A stretch of 64,000 bases of DNA from Bacteroidales bacterium (lineage in GTDB: Bacteria; Bacteroidota; Bacteroidia; Bacteroidales; UBA932): contig JAFTFV010000064.1 in the NCBI GenBank assembly GCA_017458265.1, positions 1 to 64,000 of the forward strand. Reading direction: 5' to 3'. A program made the translations under genes and the position numbers. A model generated the notes under the pieces. It worked only from the letters and a program-made list of their open reading frames with translations, did no database searches and was not told where the DNA came from. Within the stretch, counting starts at the first letter, position 1. Each line of letters opens with the position of its first letter. Positions 27,750 to 37,252 of the stretch are shown here, piece after piece.

Positions 27750-28967
27750 TTATTTGAGGATTTTACGGATTCTTTCAAGCTTGCCGTCCACGGGGGCCGG
27801 CTTGATGCCAAGGAGTTTGCAGATCATCGGGTAGATGTCGATGTTGCGGAAGGCGGAAGGCTCGCCCTCCGTAAGAGGGGCTTCGTAACCAACCTTGAAG
27901 TCCGGGCCTGCGGCGCGGAAGGCGACCAGCATGTCGGTTTCGGTGCAGTTGAAGCCGTGGGTTCCGTTGTTGTGGGAAGGTTTGAAGTTGAACTGCCAGC
28001 CAAGGTCGGGGCTTACGATGATGTCTCCAAGGCGGTTGGAGGTGCCGTAGCAGAGCCTTTCGGGGACTTCGCCGTGGCGCCAGACGGAGATGTGCTCAAT
28101 CTTGGAGAGGCGGTTGTAGAGGCTGTCGGCACAGCCTGGAGCGGCCCAGATGCTGGTGGGGTTGTTTCCGGAAATGCGGACGGCCCATTCCTCCGGGAAG
28201 GTTTCCTGGAGAGGGATGAAACGCTCGGGGGAGATTTCGGTCATGCCGTGGTCTCCGGTTATCACCAGGTTGATCCTGTCTGCGATGGGAAGGGCCATTA
28301 TGCGTTTGTAGAAACTGTGCATAAGGCTGTCCATGTGTGCGCACATTGCCTTTGTCTCGGGGGCATAGGGGCCGAAGACATGGCCCTGGTGGTCCGGCTC
28401 GTCAAAATAGCCCATGACCAGGTGAGGGCGCTCCTTTTCCGGGAGGGAAAGAAGGCGGACCAGCTCGTCGACCCTTTCTTCGAAGGTCCAGTGGGGATCT
28501 TCGTCCCAGTTGCGGTAGTATGTTGGATAGACTCCGCCGATGGCGATGTCCGAGCCAACCCAGTAGACGACGCCGGCCTTCACGCCCTGGCGCTGTGCGG
28601 TGGCCCAGATGGGCTCTCCGCCGTAGTAATCAGGACTGTAGCGGGATTCAGGGTCCCCGAGGGAGTAGCCGTGATTGGTGTCCGGATTCCAGAAGGAATT
28701 GTTCACAAGTCCGTGATGGTCCGGGACGAGGCCCGTGACGATGGTGTAATGGTTGGGGAAGGTGGATGAAGGGAAGGAGGGCTCCATCCTTGCCTTGACG
28801 CCAATCGATGCCAGGGAGTCCATGAACGGCATGTCGTACATGTCGGGATAATCCCAGCGGAAACCATCGAGCGAAATGACTACAGTGTAATTTTCATTGG
28901 ATTTGCAGCAGGCTGCAAGCGTAACTGCCAGAACGGCAATCAGGGCGGATTTTACTAATTTTTTCAT
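27750..28967 (-). CDS. ENPP-like type I phosphodiesterase / nucleotide pyrophosphatase lipoprotein
   Basis: This alkaline-phosphatase-superfamily enzyme should cleave phosphodiester or pyrophosphate bonds outside the cytoplasm. From the ATG at 28967 it has 405 residues, with signal KSALIAVLAVTLAACC ending in a lipobox Cys. SLDGFRWDY carries the first metal Asp. The nucleophile Thr lies in SSTFPNHYTIVTG, and the later metal ligands are in DEPDHQGHVFGP and TGDHGMTEI. The final His is in NNGTHGF. It ends 2 bases before the NagB-like fusion and is probably in one operon with it. The TTG at 28970 is an alternative start. Confidence 0.9.
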   Translation of the reverse strand: MKKLVKSALIAVLAVTLAACCKSNENYTVVISLDGFRWDYPDMYDMPFMDSLASIGVKARMEPSFPSSTFPNHYTIVTGLVPDHHGLVNNSFWNPDTNHGYSLGDPESRYSPDYYGGEPIWATAQRQGVKAGVVYWVGSDIAIGGVYPTYYRNWDEDPHWTFEERVDELVRLLSLPEKERPHLVMGYFDEPDHQGHVFGPYAPETKAMCAHMDSLMHSFYKRIMALPIADRINLVITGDHGMTEISPERFIPLQETFPEEWAVRISGNNPTSIWAAPGCADSLYNRLSKIEHISVWRHGEVPERLCYGTSNRLGDIIVSPDLGWQFNFKPSHNNGTHGFNCTETDMLVAFRAAGPDFKVGYEAPLTEGEPSAFRNIDIYPMICKLLGIKPAPVDGKLERIRKILK

Positions 28968-28986
28968 CAAAGAATGATTTAGTTGT

Positions 28987-29025
28987 CAAATTTACGAATT
29001 TGTTTTGAAAAAAGAGGTAAATTTG
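28987..29025. promoter_or_regulatory. Divergent promoter boxes, phosphodiesterase and MMPL genes
   Basis: TAAATTTG occurs on the minus strand at 28987-28994 (19 bases before the phosphodiesterase ATG) and on the plus strand at 29018-29025 (21 bases before the MMPL ATG). The divergent gap holds nothing else recognisable. Confidence 0.55.
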
Positions 29026-29046
29026 TGGGCTAAAACTTAATCTGTG

Positions 29047-32000
29047 ATGTCCGGTCTGTCGGGGTTTCTTGTAAAATGGAGAAATCTGCTTTTGGTTGTG
29101 ACGGTGGCACTTGCCGCTGTCTGCGCTGTGCTTATCCCGAAGGTCAACGTCAATTCGGACATGTCCCTGTATCTCCCGGACAATTCTCCCATGAAACAGG
29201 GCATGAAGCAGATGTCGGAATCACTTCCGCTCCTTGACCAGCACATGAGGCTGCTGAGCGTCATGCTCACGGACGCAGACCTCCGCTCGGACGCCCCGGC
29301 CGTTCTGGACTCCCTCACAGGGCACCTCAAGCTGGATTCCGTACGCGAAAAGGACAACCTTACCCTGTACAGGTTCAATATCACCAGCGAAACGGACACC
29401 GAGGCCGTCGAGGAGCGCATCCTTGAGCATTACGGAGACAAGGCCGTGGTGGAGGTTGACGGGGAAAATCTTGTGATGGGGGGAATCGGCACAACTATCT
29501 TTACCGGTTTCGTCCTCATTTTCATAGTTCTCATCATCATGTGCCGCTCGCTCATGGAAGTGCTGCTGTTCCTTGTCACTACCGGAATCGCCGTGCTCCT
29601 GAACATGGGCACCAACTACTTCCTGGGCACGGTTTCGCTTAGCACTCATTCTCTTGTAGCCCTTTTGCAGATGGTCCTGTCGATGGACTATTCCATCATC
29701 ATCATGAACCGCTACAGGGAGGAGAAGACGCGCCACGACAGCCGTCCGCAGGCCATGGCGGCGGCAATACGCCTGTCGGCCAGGACCATCCTTTCAAGCG
29801 CCCTTACAACCTTCGTGGGCCTTGTGATGCTGGTGTTCCTGAGGCTTAAAATCGGCGCAGACCTTGGCTGGGTCATTTCAAAGGGCGTGGCGCTGAGCCT
29901 CCTCTGCAACTTCACGGTGCTGCCGGCCCTCATCATTGCGTTTGACAAGGCCATCGAGAAGACGGGAAAACGCACTCCCACCTTCCCCGTTGCCCCCATC
30001 GCCCGTTTCGAAAGGGCGTTCAGATGGCCGCTCACAATACTGTTCGTGGCCATATTCGTCGCCGCCGCAATCCTGCACAGGAAGACGGAGATAAACTTTT
30101 CGGCAGTATGGCCCACCACCATTACGACGGAGTTCCCGCCGGACAACCCCGTCATGGTCCTTTACTCCACTGCCGATGAAAGCGCCGTTCCGGACTTTCT
30201 GGACAGCCTTTCAACCAATCCCAAGGTGCTCTCGTCCGTTAGTTATCCTTCGCTTTCGCTGAAAAAGCTCACGTCGGCAGAGATGGCCGAAAGGTTCCAA
30301 AGCCTGTCCCCGCTCATTACGGAGGACCTCCTGGACATAGTCTACTATGCCAAGGCCCACCCGGAAAGGACGGAACGCCTGCGCCTGTCGCAGCTGGAGA
30401 AGTCGGCGGAAATGCTTGCCGATGCGGGACTCATCGAGCCCATCGCCCTGCCGGATCTGAACGCCCTTCCGAAGGCTCCGGAGCCGATTTCCGCCCCCGA
30501 ACCGGAACCGGAAGCAGAGCCAGAAATGCCGGAGGCGGCAGTTCCCGTGAATGACAGCGTAGCGGTAGAGGTCCCTGCCGCCGCAGACACCACGGCAGTC
30601 GAGACAGAACCGGCTTCGGAGGCACAAGGCTTTACCTACGAAGACGCAACCACACCGCTTACGGCAGAGCAGGTGGCAACGCTTGTGGGAACGGACCGAA
30701 GACTCATTTCCATGGTGTACAGAATGGCCGGGGAAAAGGGCCGCGACGCCAAGATGGAACCTTACCGGCTGGTGAGGTTCGTAAGGGAGAAGGTGCTCAC
30801 GGACAAGCGTTTCTCCAAGATGATACCAAAGGAAGACGCGGGGCGCATACATGAAATGGGCGTCCAGCTGGATTCCGTAGTGGCCGCCGGGCCGCTCAGG
30901 CTCCCCGTAGACACGCTTCTTGCCGATGTCCGCGCACCCATGCTCCCGGATACGGCCGACGTACCCAGGAAACCGGAATTCATTCCGCCAGTGGAGGAGC
31001 CAACCGCTGAAGAACCCGTTGCATCCGAACCGGAGCCATATATTCCCACTCCGCTGGAAGAACTGGCAGAGATGGCGTTTACTGACGGGAAATACTCATC
31101 GGCAAAGATGCAGAAGGTGCTTTCCGGCGCCGGGGTGAAGGTGAGCCGCGAGGAAATGGACATGCTCTATCTCTATACTGCGGCGAGGCTCAATACGGAC
31201 AAGAGCTTCACCATGTCCGTTGGTGAAATCCTCGATTTCGTCTACGGAGAAATGATGGGGAACCCGGCATACGGGAAAATAGTGACTCCGGAAATGGAGG
31301 AGCAGGTCCTGAAGGCCCGTGAGGCCTTTGACTCCGGCGTGGGAATGCTCCGCGGCGACGACTACTCCCTGTCGCTGATACTCACATCGCTTGAGGCCGA
31401 ATCCCAGGAGGCCTATGACTTCCTTGACAGGGCCGAAGCCCTTGCAGACCAGATGTTTGACGGTCCCAGATACTTCATCGGCGAATCATGCATGTACAAG
31501 GAAATGAAGGAAGGTTTCCCGCAGGAGCTCCTGCTCCTGACGGCGCTCACCGTGATAGCGATATACATCATCGTCGCCATCACGTTCAAGTCCCTTCTCA
31601 TTCCCATCATACTCCTTATCACCGTTCTTTCCGGCGTTTACGTCAACGTCTATGCAAGCGGCGCCGGCGGTTCACCCATGCTGTATATCTCTTATCTGAT
31701 CATTCAGGGCGTGCTGATGGGAGCCACCATAGACTACTCCATCCTCTTCACCAATTACTACAGGCACTGCCGTACGATAATGGGCGTGAGGAAGTCGCTT
31801 GCCGTTACCTATTACAGGACGTTCAACTCCATACTCACGTCGGGCCTGATTCTCATAATCGTCCCTCTGGTAATGTCCTATACGACAAAAGACCAGCTCA
31901 CGGGATCCATCCTCCACAGCCTGGCGATGGGTGCCCTCGCGGTTATATTCCTGATACTTCTGGTGATGCCGGGAGTACTCGCAGCGCTGGACCGTCTGGT

Positions 32001-32049
32001 AGTTCCGGCAAAGGGGCGGTTTACCACTGGGAATAGCCCAAAAGAATGA
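29047..32049 (+). CDS. MMPL/RND-family exporter with Pro-Glu-rich insert
   Basis: This is a large inner-membrane exporter of 1000 residues. An N-terminal transmembrane segment is followed by a short periplasmic part, a six-helix bundle (about 145-330), a long periplasmic region, and a second bundle (about 830-990). That is the MMPL/RND half-repeat layout. Signature stretches are LSMDYSIIIMNRYREE and ATIDYSILFTNYYR, the paired D-Y-S motifs of helix 4. Residues about 480-540 and 640-680 are a low-complexity insert rich in Pro, Glu and Ala. The start is ATG at 29047, with GTG just before it. The 3' end overlaps the PLD gene by 29 bases. Lipid export is a guess from the family. Confidence 0.9.
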   Translation: MSGLSGFLVKWRNLLLVVTVALAAVCAVLIPKVNVNSDMSLYLPDNSPMKQGMKQMSESLPLLDQHMRLLSVMLTDADLRSDAPAVLDSLTGHLKLDSVREKDNLTLYRFNITSETDTEAVEERILEHYGDKAVVEVDGENLVMGGIGTTIFTGFVLIFIVLIIMCRSLMEVLLFLVTTGIAVLLNMGTNYFLGTVSLSTHSLVALLQMVLSMDYSIIIMNRYREEKTRHDSRPQAMAAAIRLSARTILSSALTTFVGLVMLVFLRLKIGADLGWVISKGVALSLLCNFTVLPALIIAFDKAIEKTGKRTPTFPVAPIARFERAFRWPLTILFVAIFVAAAILHRKTEINFSAVWPTTITTEFPPDNPVMVLYSTADESAVPDFLDSLSTNPKVLSSVSYPSLSLKKLTSAEMAERFQSLSPLITEDLLDIVYYAKAHPERTERLRLSQLEKSAEMLADAGLIEPIALPDLNALPKAPEPISAPEPEPEAEPEMPEAAVPVNDSVAVEVPAAADTTAVETEPASEAQGFTYEDATTPLTAEQVATLVGTDRRLISMVYRMAGEKGRDAKMEPYRLVRFVREKVLTDKRFSKMIPKEDAGRIHEMGVQLDSVVAAGPLRLPVDTLLADVRAPMLPDTADVPRKPEFIPPVEEPTAEEPVASEPEPYIPTPLEELAEMAFTDGKYSSAKMQKVLSGAGVKVSREEMDMLYLYTAARLNTDKSFTMSVGEILDFVYGEMMGNPAYGKIVTPEMEEQVLKAREAFDSGVGMLRGDDYSLSLILTSLEAESQEAYDFLDRAEALADQMFDGPRYFIGESCMYKEMKEGFPQELLLLTALTVIAIYIIVAITFKSLLIPIILLITVLSGVYVNVYASGAGGSPMLYISYLIIQGVLMGATIDYSILFTNYYRHCRTIMGVRKSLAVTYYRTFNSILTSGLILIIVPLVMSYTTKDQLTGSILHSLAMGALAVIFLILLVMPGVLAALDRLVVPAKGRFTTGNSPKE

Positions 32050-33289
32050 CGACCTTCTGCATGAATTTTTCCCAGAAAGACCATTTCAGGTCTTCCAGCT
32101 TTATCTCACGGGAGTGCTTCATGTCCTCAAGGAAGATTTCCTTGCTCTTCTGAGCCGTGCGTGCGTCGTAAATGTAAACGTTGTTTTCGTAGTTGAGCCC
32201 GAAGCTGCGGTTGTCTATGTTGGCAGAGCCGTAACAGCTCACGTAATCGTCCGTGACGTAGGTCTTGCTGTGCATGAAGGGGTCGTCCCTTTCATATAGC
32301 TTGACGCCGCTCTTGAGGAGCTTTTTGTAGAAGGCATGGTTCACCCAGAGCATTACGGGGACATCCTGGTTCTTAGGCAGCATGAGACGGACGTCAACGC
32401 CGCGGTCCACCGCCATCTTCATGGCCTTGAGAGTGGACTTTGGAGGACAAAGGTAGGGAGTCTGGGCCCAGAAATAGTCCTGCGACGTTGCCAGGGCCTG
32501 TTCAAAGCCTTCCTGGATGGGCTTGTCGGCAGTGTAGGGACCGCCGCTTGCCACCTGCATTATGGCTCCGTTCTCGTGAATCCTCTCCTCCTGGGGTCTC
32601 CAGGCAAACTTTTTCCCGCCGAAGTACATCCAGAAATCGTCAAACATGCTTTCGAAATCCTCAACGATGGGGCCCTCAAGCTTTACGTGGGTATCCCTCC
32701 AGTTGGTGTGGTAGTCGTCGGCAATGTTCATTCCGCCGGTGTAGCAGATCTTGCCGTCCACCACGACTATCTTACGGTGGTCCCTGAAGTCGATGTTCCA
32801 GATGCCGCCGATGATGTCTCCGGGGTTCTGGACATCCACGGTGTGGATTCCTTCGGCCCTTCTGAGCTGGCGGTAAAATGAGACCTTGGGGGCATTGGAG
32901 CGGGATTCCAGTATCATTCGCACGGGAACGCCTTCTTCGGCCTTGTCAAGGAGGATTTCCTTCACTATGCCGGCAATGGTGTCTGCCGCAAAGCGGTAAT
33001 ACTCCATGTCGATGTACTGTTCGGCGTTACGGAGGTCTTCGTTGAAGTCGGCAAACTTTGTGCGGCCCTCGGTGTAGATCTTGATGGTGTTTCCGCCCAC
33101 CGGATTCATCTTGCCAAGGAACGCAAGGTTGCGCGCCATGGGCCTCCAGCGGATGTCTATGCTGTCATAGACCGGATCCTGAAGGTCCGGCGTGGGGGCT
33201 ACGGGTGCGCCCCTCATGCTCCTTGAGATGGTTGCGCATGAGACGGAGCAAAGAAGCGCCGCGGCCAATATGAGGACTTTCGCTTTCAA
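32021..33289 (-). CDS. PLD-family lipoprotein (cardiolipin synthase-like)
   Basis: This 422-residue phospholipase D superfamily protein has two HKD motifs, HRKIVVVD with downstream GGMN and HSKTYVTD with downstream GSANID. That is the pattern of cardiolipin synthases and related phosphatidyl transferases. In place of the usual N-terminal transmembrane helices it has a lipoprotein signal (MKAKVLILAAALLCSVSC), so the active domain faces the periplasm. The start is TTG at 33289. No ATG fits, and a TATCTTTG box lies 8 bases upstream, which supports the TTG. It is convergent with the MMPL gene. Confidence 0.9.
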   Translation of the reverse strand: MKAKVLILAAALLCSVSCATISRSMRGAPVAPTPDLQDPVYDSIDIRWRPMARNLAFLGKMNPVGGNTIKIYTEGRTKFADFNEDLRNAEQYIDMEYYRFAADTIAGIVKEILLDKAEEGVPVRMILESRSNAPKVSFYRQLRRAEGIHTVDVQNPGDIIGGIWNIDFRDHRKIVVVDGKICYTGGMNIADDYHTNWRDTHVKLEGPIVEDFESMFDDFWMYFGGKKFAWRPQEERIHENGAIMQVASGGPYTADKPIQEGFEQALATSQDYFWAQTPYLCPPKSTLKAMKMAVDRGVDVRLMLPKNQDVPVMLWVNHAFYKKLLKSGVKLYERDDPFMHSKTYVTDDYVSCYGSANIDNRSFGLNYENNVYIYDARTAQKSKEIFLEDMKHSREIKLEDLKWSFWEKFMQKVVILLGYSQW

Positions 33290-33297
33290 TACAGGTG

Positions 33298-33305
33298 CAA
33301 AGATA
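33298..33305 (-). promoter_or_regulatory. -7 box TATCTTTG of the PLD gene
   Basis: The box ends 8 bases before the TTG start at 33289 and supports that unusual start codon. Confidence 0.6.
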
Positions 33306-33383
33306 GTAAAAAGAATTCAGCCGGAAGCCCCCGGCTGAATCATTATATTGTCAAAATGTGCAGGACAAGGCCCCCCGGGGCCT
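33306..33383 (-). terminator. Terminators after the purine permease gene
   Basis: On the minus strand a first GC-rich hairpin (AGGCCCC / GGGGCCT, 33368-33383) is followed by a perfect 10-base stem ATTCAGCCGG / CCGGCTGAAT (33315-33340) with a T-rich tail. The second is a strong intrinsic terminator just ahead of the PLD promoter. Confidence 0.85.
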
Positions 33384-33395
33384 CATCCGCACTGG

Positions 33396-34724
33396 TTAGA
33401 TGAATATGTATTTGCAGATGAACAGCGCCGCAAGGACCCACATCGGAATGGAGATTTCCTTGAACTTGCCGGCCACGGCGTGGCAGAGGACATAGGAGAT
33501 TACGCCGATGAGGATACCGTCGGAGATGCTGTATGCAAGAGGCATCAGGATAAGGGTGAGGAAAGCGGGGATGGCCTTGCAGTAATCGTCCCAGTGGATG
33601 TTCCGGGCGTTACCCATCATCATGACACCCACGATGATGAGAGCAGGTGCAGTAGCTGCGCCCGGGATGGCGAGGAAGATAGGGCTGAAGAACAGGGCGA
33701 GTACGAAGCAGATGACGGTGGAGAAGGCAGTGAGGCCGGTACGGCCGCCTTCACCTACGCCGGATGCGCTTTCTACGTATGTCGTGGTTGTGGATGTGCC
33801 GAAGCATGCACCGGCTACGGTTGCGATGGAGTCGGCAAGGAACATCTTCTCGAGGCCGGGGATTTCGTCGCCGCCCTTCTTGATGAGGCCGGAGCTCTGG
33901 TGAACGCCGATGATGGTTCCCATGGTGTCAAACATGTCGATGAACAGGAAGGTGAACACCACGGCAAGCATGTCCCAGCTGAGAATCTGGTTCCACTCGA
34001 ATTTGCAGAAGATGGGCTCGAGAGAGTCCGGCACGGAAACCACCTGCGTGGGCAGAGTGGTGATGGCCGCACCCGTTGCGGGATCCTTGATGAGAAGACC
34101 TATCGCCGAAGTGATGAGGATGCCCCAGAGCATGCCGCCGCGCACCTTTGCCATCACGAGACCGGCGGTGATGAACAGACCGATCATGCCCACAAGGGCC
34201 TTGCCTTCGGTGATGCTGCCAAGGCTCACGAGGGTGGCGTCATTGTTGACGATGATACCGGCGTTCTGCATGCCGATGAAGGCAATGAACAGGCCGATAC
34301 CCGCGCCGATGGCCTTTTTCAGGGTTCCGGGAATAGCGTTAAGAAGCCAGTTTCTGACCTTTGTGAGAGTAAGGATGATGAAGAGGATACCCTCAAGGAA
34401 GACGGCAGTCAGTGCAAACTGCCAGCTGTGTCCCATTCCAAGGCAGACGGTAAACACGAAGAATGCATTCAGACCCATGCCGGGAGCGAGGGCAAGGGGC
34501 TTCTTTGCATAGAGTGCCATCACCAGCGTACCGACGATGGCGGCAAGAGCGGTTGCTGTAAAAACAGAACCGCCCGGCATGCCGGGTAGTGCGCTGAAGA
34601 TTCCAGGGTTGACGGCCAGGATGTAGGCCAGGGTGAGGAAGGTTGTGATTCCGGCTACAATCTCCGTGCGGACATTGTGCACTTTGGAATCGAATCCGAA
34701 GAGTTTTTCAAAAACAGGCTTCAT
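33396..34724 (-). CDS. NCS2-family (AzgA-type) purine permease
   Basis: This inner-membrane proton symporter probably takes up adenine, guanine or hypoxanthine. It has 442 residues and 12-14 hydrophobic segments. AzgA-type features include the start EKLFGFDSKVHNVRTEIVAGITTFLTLAYI, LAPGMGLNAFFVFTVCLGMGHSW and CFGTSTTTTYVESASGVGEGGRTGLTA. The last contains the TTTYVES stretch that marks this clade. The leader is about 60 bases from a TAACTTTG box at 34787-34794. I saw no purine riboswitch in it. A strong terminator follows the gene. Confidence 0.93.
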   Translation of the reverse strand: MKPVFEKLFGFDSKVHNVRTEIVAGITTFLTLAYILAVNPGIFSALPGMPGGSVFTATALAAIVGTLVMALYAKKPLALAPGMGLNAFFVFTVCLGMGHSWQFALTAVFLEGILFIILTLTKVRNWLLNAIPGTLKKAIGAGIGLFIAFIGMQNAGIIVNNDATLVSLGSITEGKALVGMIGLFITAGLVMAKVRGGMLWGILITSAIGLLIKDPATGAAITTLPTQVVSVPDSLEPIFCKFEWNQILSWDMLAVVFTFLFIDMFDTMGTIIGVHQSSGLIKKGGDEIPGLEKMFLADSIATVAGACFGTSTTTTYVESASGVGEGGRTGLTAFSTVICFVLALFFSPIFLAIPGAATAPALIIVGVMMMGNARNIHWDDYCKAIPAFLTLILMPLAYSISDGILIGVISYVLCHAVAGKFKEISIPMWVLAALFICKYIFI

Positions 34725-34786
34725 AGATTTGGTATATTAGGTAAGGTAATATCCGTTTCTGTCCCTTCAAGCCTTTTTTCGCAGTG

Positions 34787-34860
34787 CAAAGTTAATTATT
34801 AAAAATTTTTATTACTAACAAATTCACTATTGTTATGATGCAAAATATTCCGTATATTTG
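34787..34860. promoter_or_regulatory. Divergent promoters of the purine permease and EF-G2
   Basis: Minus strand: TAACTTTG at 34787-34794. Plus strand: TTG at 34830-34832, a 20-base spacer and TATATTTG at 34853-34860, a full Bacteroidota promoter with a leader of about 35 bases before EF-G2. The rest of 34725-34898 is AT-rich and without other features. Confidence 0.7.
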
Positions 34861-34898
34861 CGGACTAACGCGAAAAACGCAAAAATCTATATACCAAA

Positions 34899-37037
34899 AT
34901 GAAGACTTACACAACCAAAAACATCCGCAACGTTGTCCTTATCGGCGCACCCCGCAGCGGTAAGACCACCCTTTCCGAGGCCATGCTCTTCGAAGGCAAG
35001 GTCATCGACCGCCGTGGTTCCGTGGAAGACAAGAACACCGTTTCCGACAACACCGAATTCGAGCAGACCAACCAGAAGTCCATCAACGCCACCCCTCTGT
35101 ACGCAGAGTTCAATGGCACCAAGATCAACTTCATCGACGCTCCCGGTTCTGACGACTTCTCCGGTGGTGCACTTTCCGCCTTCAAGGTGGTAGAGGCCGC
35201 CGTGATGGTCATGAACGGTACTGCCGGCATCGAGGTGGGAACAACCCTCTTCGCCCGCTATGCAGACCAGTACAACGTCCCTATGATCATCGCCGTGAAC
35301 CAGCTGGATCATGACAAGGCAAACTGGGACGGCGTACGTGCAGCCATCTCTGAAGAATTCGGCAAGAAGGCCGTCCTGTGCCAGTTCCCCGTGAATCCCG
35401 GTCTTGGCCTGGAAGGTTTCGTGGATGTTATCACCATGAAGTTCTACAACAAGAAGGGTGAAGAACTCGAAATCCCTGCAGCATACGCAGACGAGGCCGA
35501 AGAACTCCGCGCAGAACTCATGGAGAAGGCCGCTGAAGGTTCCGACGAGCTCATGGAAAAATTCTTCGAGACCATGGAACTCACAACCGACGAAATCCGT
35601 GAAGGTCTCCGTGCCGGTCTCTGCAAGGGCGAAACCATCCCCGTGTTCTGCACCGCAGCAAAGGAGAATGTCGGCGTAAAGCGCCTCATGGAATTCATCG
35701 TGAACGTCGTTCCTTCACCGGAAGGCAAGAAGGAAGAGACCGTGGACGGCGGCGAGATTGTATGCGATCCCGGTGCACCCACCTCCATCTTCATCTTCAA
35801 GACCAGCGTCGAGCAGCACCTCGGTGATGTTTCCTACTTCCGCGTGATGAGCGGTACCCTCAACAAGGGGGCAGACCTCGTAAACCCTGAAACCGGCAAC
35901 AGTGAACGTCTGAGCGCCATCTATGCAGTTGCAGGTTCCAAGAAGGAAGAAGTTGCTTCCATCAGCGCCGGCGACATCGGCTGCGCCATGAAGCTCAAGG
36001 CCGGCAAGACAGACGTCACCCTGGCCCAGAGCGGCGTAGAGGCCATCAAGCACATGGTATTCCCTGACGCAAAGTACCGCTGCGCAGTCAAGGCCGTTGA
36101 CAAGAACGACGAAGCCAAGGTTGGCGACGCCCTCAACAGGATTGCCGCACAGGATCCCACCATCACCGTGGAATACTCCAAGGAACTCCGCCAGACCATC
36201 CTTTCCGGTATGGGCGAACAGCACATCAACTATGTGAAGTGGAGAGTAAACAACGAGTTCAAGCAGAACATCGAACTCTACGCTCCCAAGGTTCCCTACC
36301 GCGAGACCATCACCAAGATCGCAACCGCACAGTACCGTCACAAGAAGCAGTCCGGCGGCGCCGGCCAGTTCGGTGAGGTCCATCTGCTTGTCTGTCCTTA
36401 CGTAGAAGGCCAGGAAGCACCCCACAACTTCAAGATCGACGGCAAGGACGTAGTCTTCAACTTCAAGACCCAGGACATCTCCGACCTCGAATGGGGCGGA
36501 AAGCTCGAGTTCTACAACTGCGTCGTCGGTGGTTCCATCGACCTCAGCTTCATGCCCGCCATCCTCAAGGGTATCAAGTCCAAGATGGAGGAAGGCCCTC
36601 TCACCGGTTCCTACGCCCGTGACATCCGCGTATATGTATACGACGGTAAGATGCACCCCGTAGACTCCAAGGAAATCGCCTTCATCATCGCCGGCCGCAA
36701 CGCCTTCAAGGAGGCATTCCGCAACGCAGGACCCAAGATCCTCGAACCTATCTACAACGTTGACATCATCACCCGCAACGAGTATGTAGGCCCTTGCATG
36801 AGCGACCTCAACACCCGCCGCGGCATGATCATGAACCAGGATATGGACAAGGGATTCACCGTGCTTCACGCCCGCGTTCCTCTGGCAGAGCTCTACCGCT
36901 ACTCCACTATCCTGAGCTCCCTCACCGGCGGCTCCGCTACCTTCCAGATGAAGTTTGCAGAATATCAGCAGGTCCCTGCCGATGTCCAGACCAAGCTCCT
37001 GGCAGAATACGCAGCACAGGAACAGGAAGAGGACTAA
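34899..37037 (+). CDS. EF-G2, elongation factor G paralogue
   Basis: This is a translocation factor of 712 residues with the five EF-G domains. G1 is GAPRSGKT (16-23), the switch II region is DAPGSDDF (80-87), and G4 is NQLD (134-137) in place of NKLD. In ordinary EF-G switch II reads DTPGHVDF, and its His drives GTP hydrolysis. Here that position is Ser84. In Bacteroides a paralogue of this kind was reported to work without GTPase activity during starvation, which fits what is seen here. Codon use is strongly biased (CTC, CGT, ACC), consistent with high expression. A 13-base hairpin follows the stop. Confidence 0.9.
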   Translation: MKTYTTKNIRNVVLIGAPRSGKTTLSEAMLFEGKVIDRRGSVEDKNTVSDNTEFEQTNQKSINATPLYAEFNGTKINFIDAPGSDDFSGGALSAFKVVEAAVMVMNGTAGIEVGTTLFARYADQYNVPMIIAVNQLDHDKANWDGVRAAISEEFGKKAVLCQFPVNPGLGLEGFVDVITMKFYNKKGEELEIPAAYADEAEELRAELMEKAAEGSDELMEKFFETMELTTDEIREGLRAGLCKGETIPVFCTAAKENVGVKRLMEFIVNVVPSPEGKKEETVDGGEIVCDPGAPTSIFIFKTSVEQHLGDVSYFRVMSGTLNKGADLVNPETGNSERLSAIYAVAGSKKEEVASISAGDIGCAMKLKAGKTDVTLAQSGVEAIKHMVFPDAKYRCAVKAVDKNDEAKVGDALNRIAAQDPTITVEYSKELRQTILSGMGEQHINYVKWRVNNEFKQNIELYAPKVPYRETITKIATAQYRHKKQSGGAGQFGEVHLLVCPYVEGQEAPHNFKIDGKDVVFNFKTQDISDLEWGGKLEFYNCVVGGSIDLSFMPAILKGIKSKMEEGPLTGSYARDIRVYVYDGKMHPVDSKEIAFIIAGRNAFKEAFRNAGPKILEPIYNVDIITRNEYVGPCMSDLNTRRGMIMNQDMDKGFTVLHARVPLAELYRYSTILSSLTGGSATFQMKFAEYQQVPADVQTKLLAEYAAQEQEED

Positions 37038-37056
37038 AACTCATACTCCTGAACAT

Positions 37057-37154
37057 GATAAAGGTTGGTTTCTATGGGACCAACCTTTATCATTATATGT
37101 ACGTGCGCGTGCGTTTTGCGATAATGGTTGGCACGTTAAAAACCAACCTTTATC
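37057..37154. repeat. Twin hairpins after EF-G2
   Basis: A perfect 13-base stem GATAAAGGTTGGT / ACCAACCTTTATC (37057-37091) is followed by a second hairpin with nearly the same arms, GATAATGGTTGG / CCAACCTTTATC (37120-37154), and an A run. The first is a likely EF-G2 terminator. The near-duplication is unexplained. Confidence 0.8.
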
Positions 37155-37178
37155 AAAAAAATGTGAAAATTTTTTGAA

Positions 37179-37229
37179 ATATCGCTTGCGATATAAAATT
37201 TTTGTTGTACCTTTGTATCGCAAACGATA
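37179..37229. promoter_or_regulatory. Promoter with two palindromic operators, probable MarR sites
   Basis: ATATCGCTTGCGATAT (37179-37194) is a perfect 16-base palindrome. The box TACCTTTG is at 37208-37215, and directly after it TATCGCAAACGATA (37216-37229) repeats the same half site TATCG/CGATA. One copy lies in the spacer or -33 region and one over the transcription start, which suits repression. The operon's third gene encodes a MarR protein, the obvious candidate binder. Confidence 0.8.
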
Positions 37230-37252
37230 TAAACAACTAAATACATATAATT

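Noticed and set aside
34725..34786. Purine riboswitch upstream of the permease
   Set aside because: I saw no three-way junction pattern with the conserved loop bases, and the leader is only about 60 bases.
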